Source of the DNA: Rhodospirillaceae bacterium
GTDB lineage: Bacteria > Pseudomonadota > Alphaproteobacteria > GCA-2746255
DNA length: 40,364 nt
Direction of reading: 5' to 3'
Assembly (NCBI GenBank): GCA_002746255.1
Contig: NVWO01000003.1
Coordinates: forward strand, 80,570 to 120,933
Shown: piece after piece, positions 40,222 to 40,364 of the stretch
How positions within the stretch are numbered: position 1 is the stretch's first letter
Layout: every line of letters starts with the position of its first letter
Position numbers and translations under genes: made by a program
The notes under the pieces: generated by a model
The model's database searches: none
The model's input: only the letters and a program-made list of their open reading frames with translations
What the model was told of the DNA's origin: nothing

Positions 40222-40364
40222 ATGGCGTTGGGGGTTTGGGACAGGCGTTTGTTTGAAGCTGTAAAAATCTATGGGGACAAACACGTCCTCCGTCTGCTTT
40301 TTTTAGGCTTTGCAAGCGGCCTGCCGCTTCTTCTCACCGCCTCGACCCTTGCCGTATGGCTCAC
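40222..40364 (+). CDS. AmpG-like MFS permease, N-terminal fragment
   Basis: An open frame runs from ATG 40222 off the window end, giving 47 residues. It starts MALGVWDRRLFEAVKIYG and continues RLLFLGFASGLPLLLTASTL, AVWL, which matches the start of AmpG-family muropeptide permeases (FASGLP-LLT-STL-WL). AmpG imports anhydromuropeptides for peptidoglycan recycling, possibly the products of MltA (10561). Only the first membrane segment is visible, so the call rests on this short motif. Confidence 0.72.
   Translation, partial: MALGVWDRRLFEAVKIYGDKHVLRLLFLGFASGLPLLLTASTLAVWL

Noticed and set aside
1-40364. Transfer RNA, ribosomal RNA, CRISPR arrays, insertion sequences, phage genes
   Set aside because: Gaps are short and were read on both strands; nothing with the right structure or coding content was found.

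Overview
The window is about 60% GC, densely coded core chromosome with no mobile elements, CRISPR arrays or RNA genes that I can see. Protein families and gene order point to an alphaproteobacterium, probably of the Rhodospirillales type: HemJ, the HslV N-terminus, the ppsR-maf-aroE-coaE-dnaQ chain, secB/fxsA/Tim44/mltA/smr, and the hisB-H-A-F-E cluster beside hslVU. The species cannot be named from this.

The most important region is the 423-bp gap between hemE and ppsR (4480-4902). In Caulobacter and Rickettsia the chromosomal origin lies in the hemE/RP001 interval, and RP001-type genes belong to the same family as ppsR. Here the gap holds a 31-bp stretch with only two G/C bases, a near-consensus DnaA box, a box fitting the degenerate consensus and several weaker ones, all in unusually AT-rich surroundings. 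I read it as the likely chromosomal replication origin.

Layout. 1-281: end of a quinone oxidoreductase. 325-4479 (minus): hemE-hemH-hemJ-rho, reading away from the origin. 4903-8530 (plus): ppsR-maf-aroE-coaE-dnaQ, with overlapping or coupled junctions. 8556-9683 (minus): secB and fxsA. 9816-15522 (plus): a tight run of Tim44-like gene, mltA, lutABC, smr and a small XRE regulator; the lactate-oxidation cluster lutABC sits inside an envelope/DNA-maintenance operon. 15550-17424 (minus): hslVU protease. 17600-21569 (plus): histidine genes hisB, hisH, hisA, hisF, hisE with a DUF2628 membrane protein and a HIT hydrolase. 21610-26239 (minus): cytochrome b561, comM, gshB, BON lipoprotein, yraN; then rsmI, divergent from an LpoA-like lipoprotein (27144-28613). 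28622-31140 (minus): rph-rdgB-hemW. 31333-36451 (plus): heat-shock genes hrcA, grpE, dnaK, dnaJ. 36567-37998: dapB and nth. 37995-39067 (minus): EI24 membrane protein and a small lipoprotein. 39198-40364: sugar/adenosine kinase and the start of an AmpG-like permease.

Apart from the origin, the oddest sequence feature is a set of short tandem duplications at gene boundaries. A perfect 17-bp duplication covers the hemH start and a 14-bp duplication covers the hisH start. Both create tiny cistrons whose stop codon overlaps the next start (ATGA), which suggests terminate-and-reinitiate coupling. Similar duplications occur at the coaE/dnaQ and lpoA/hemW junctions and in the dnaK leader. I found no convincing new defence, mobile or biosynthetic system.
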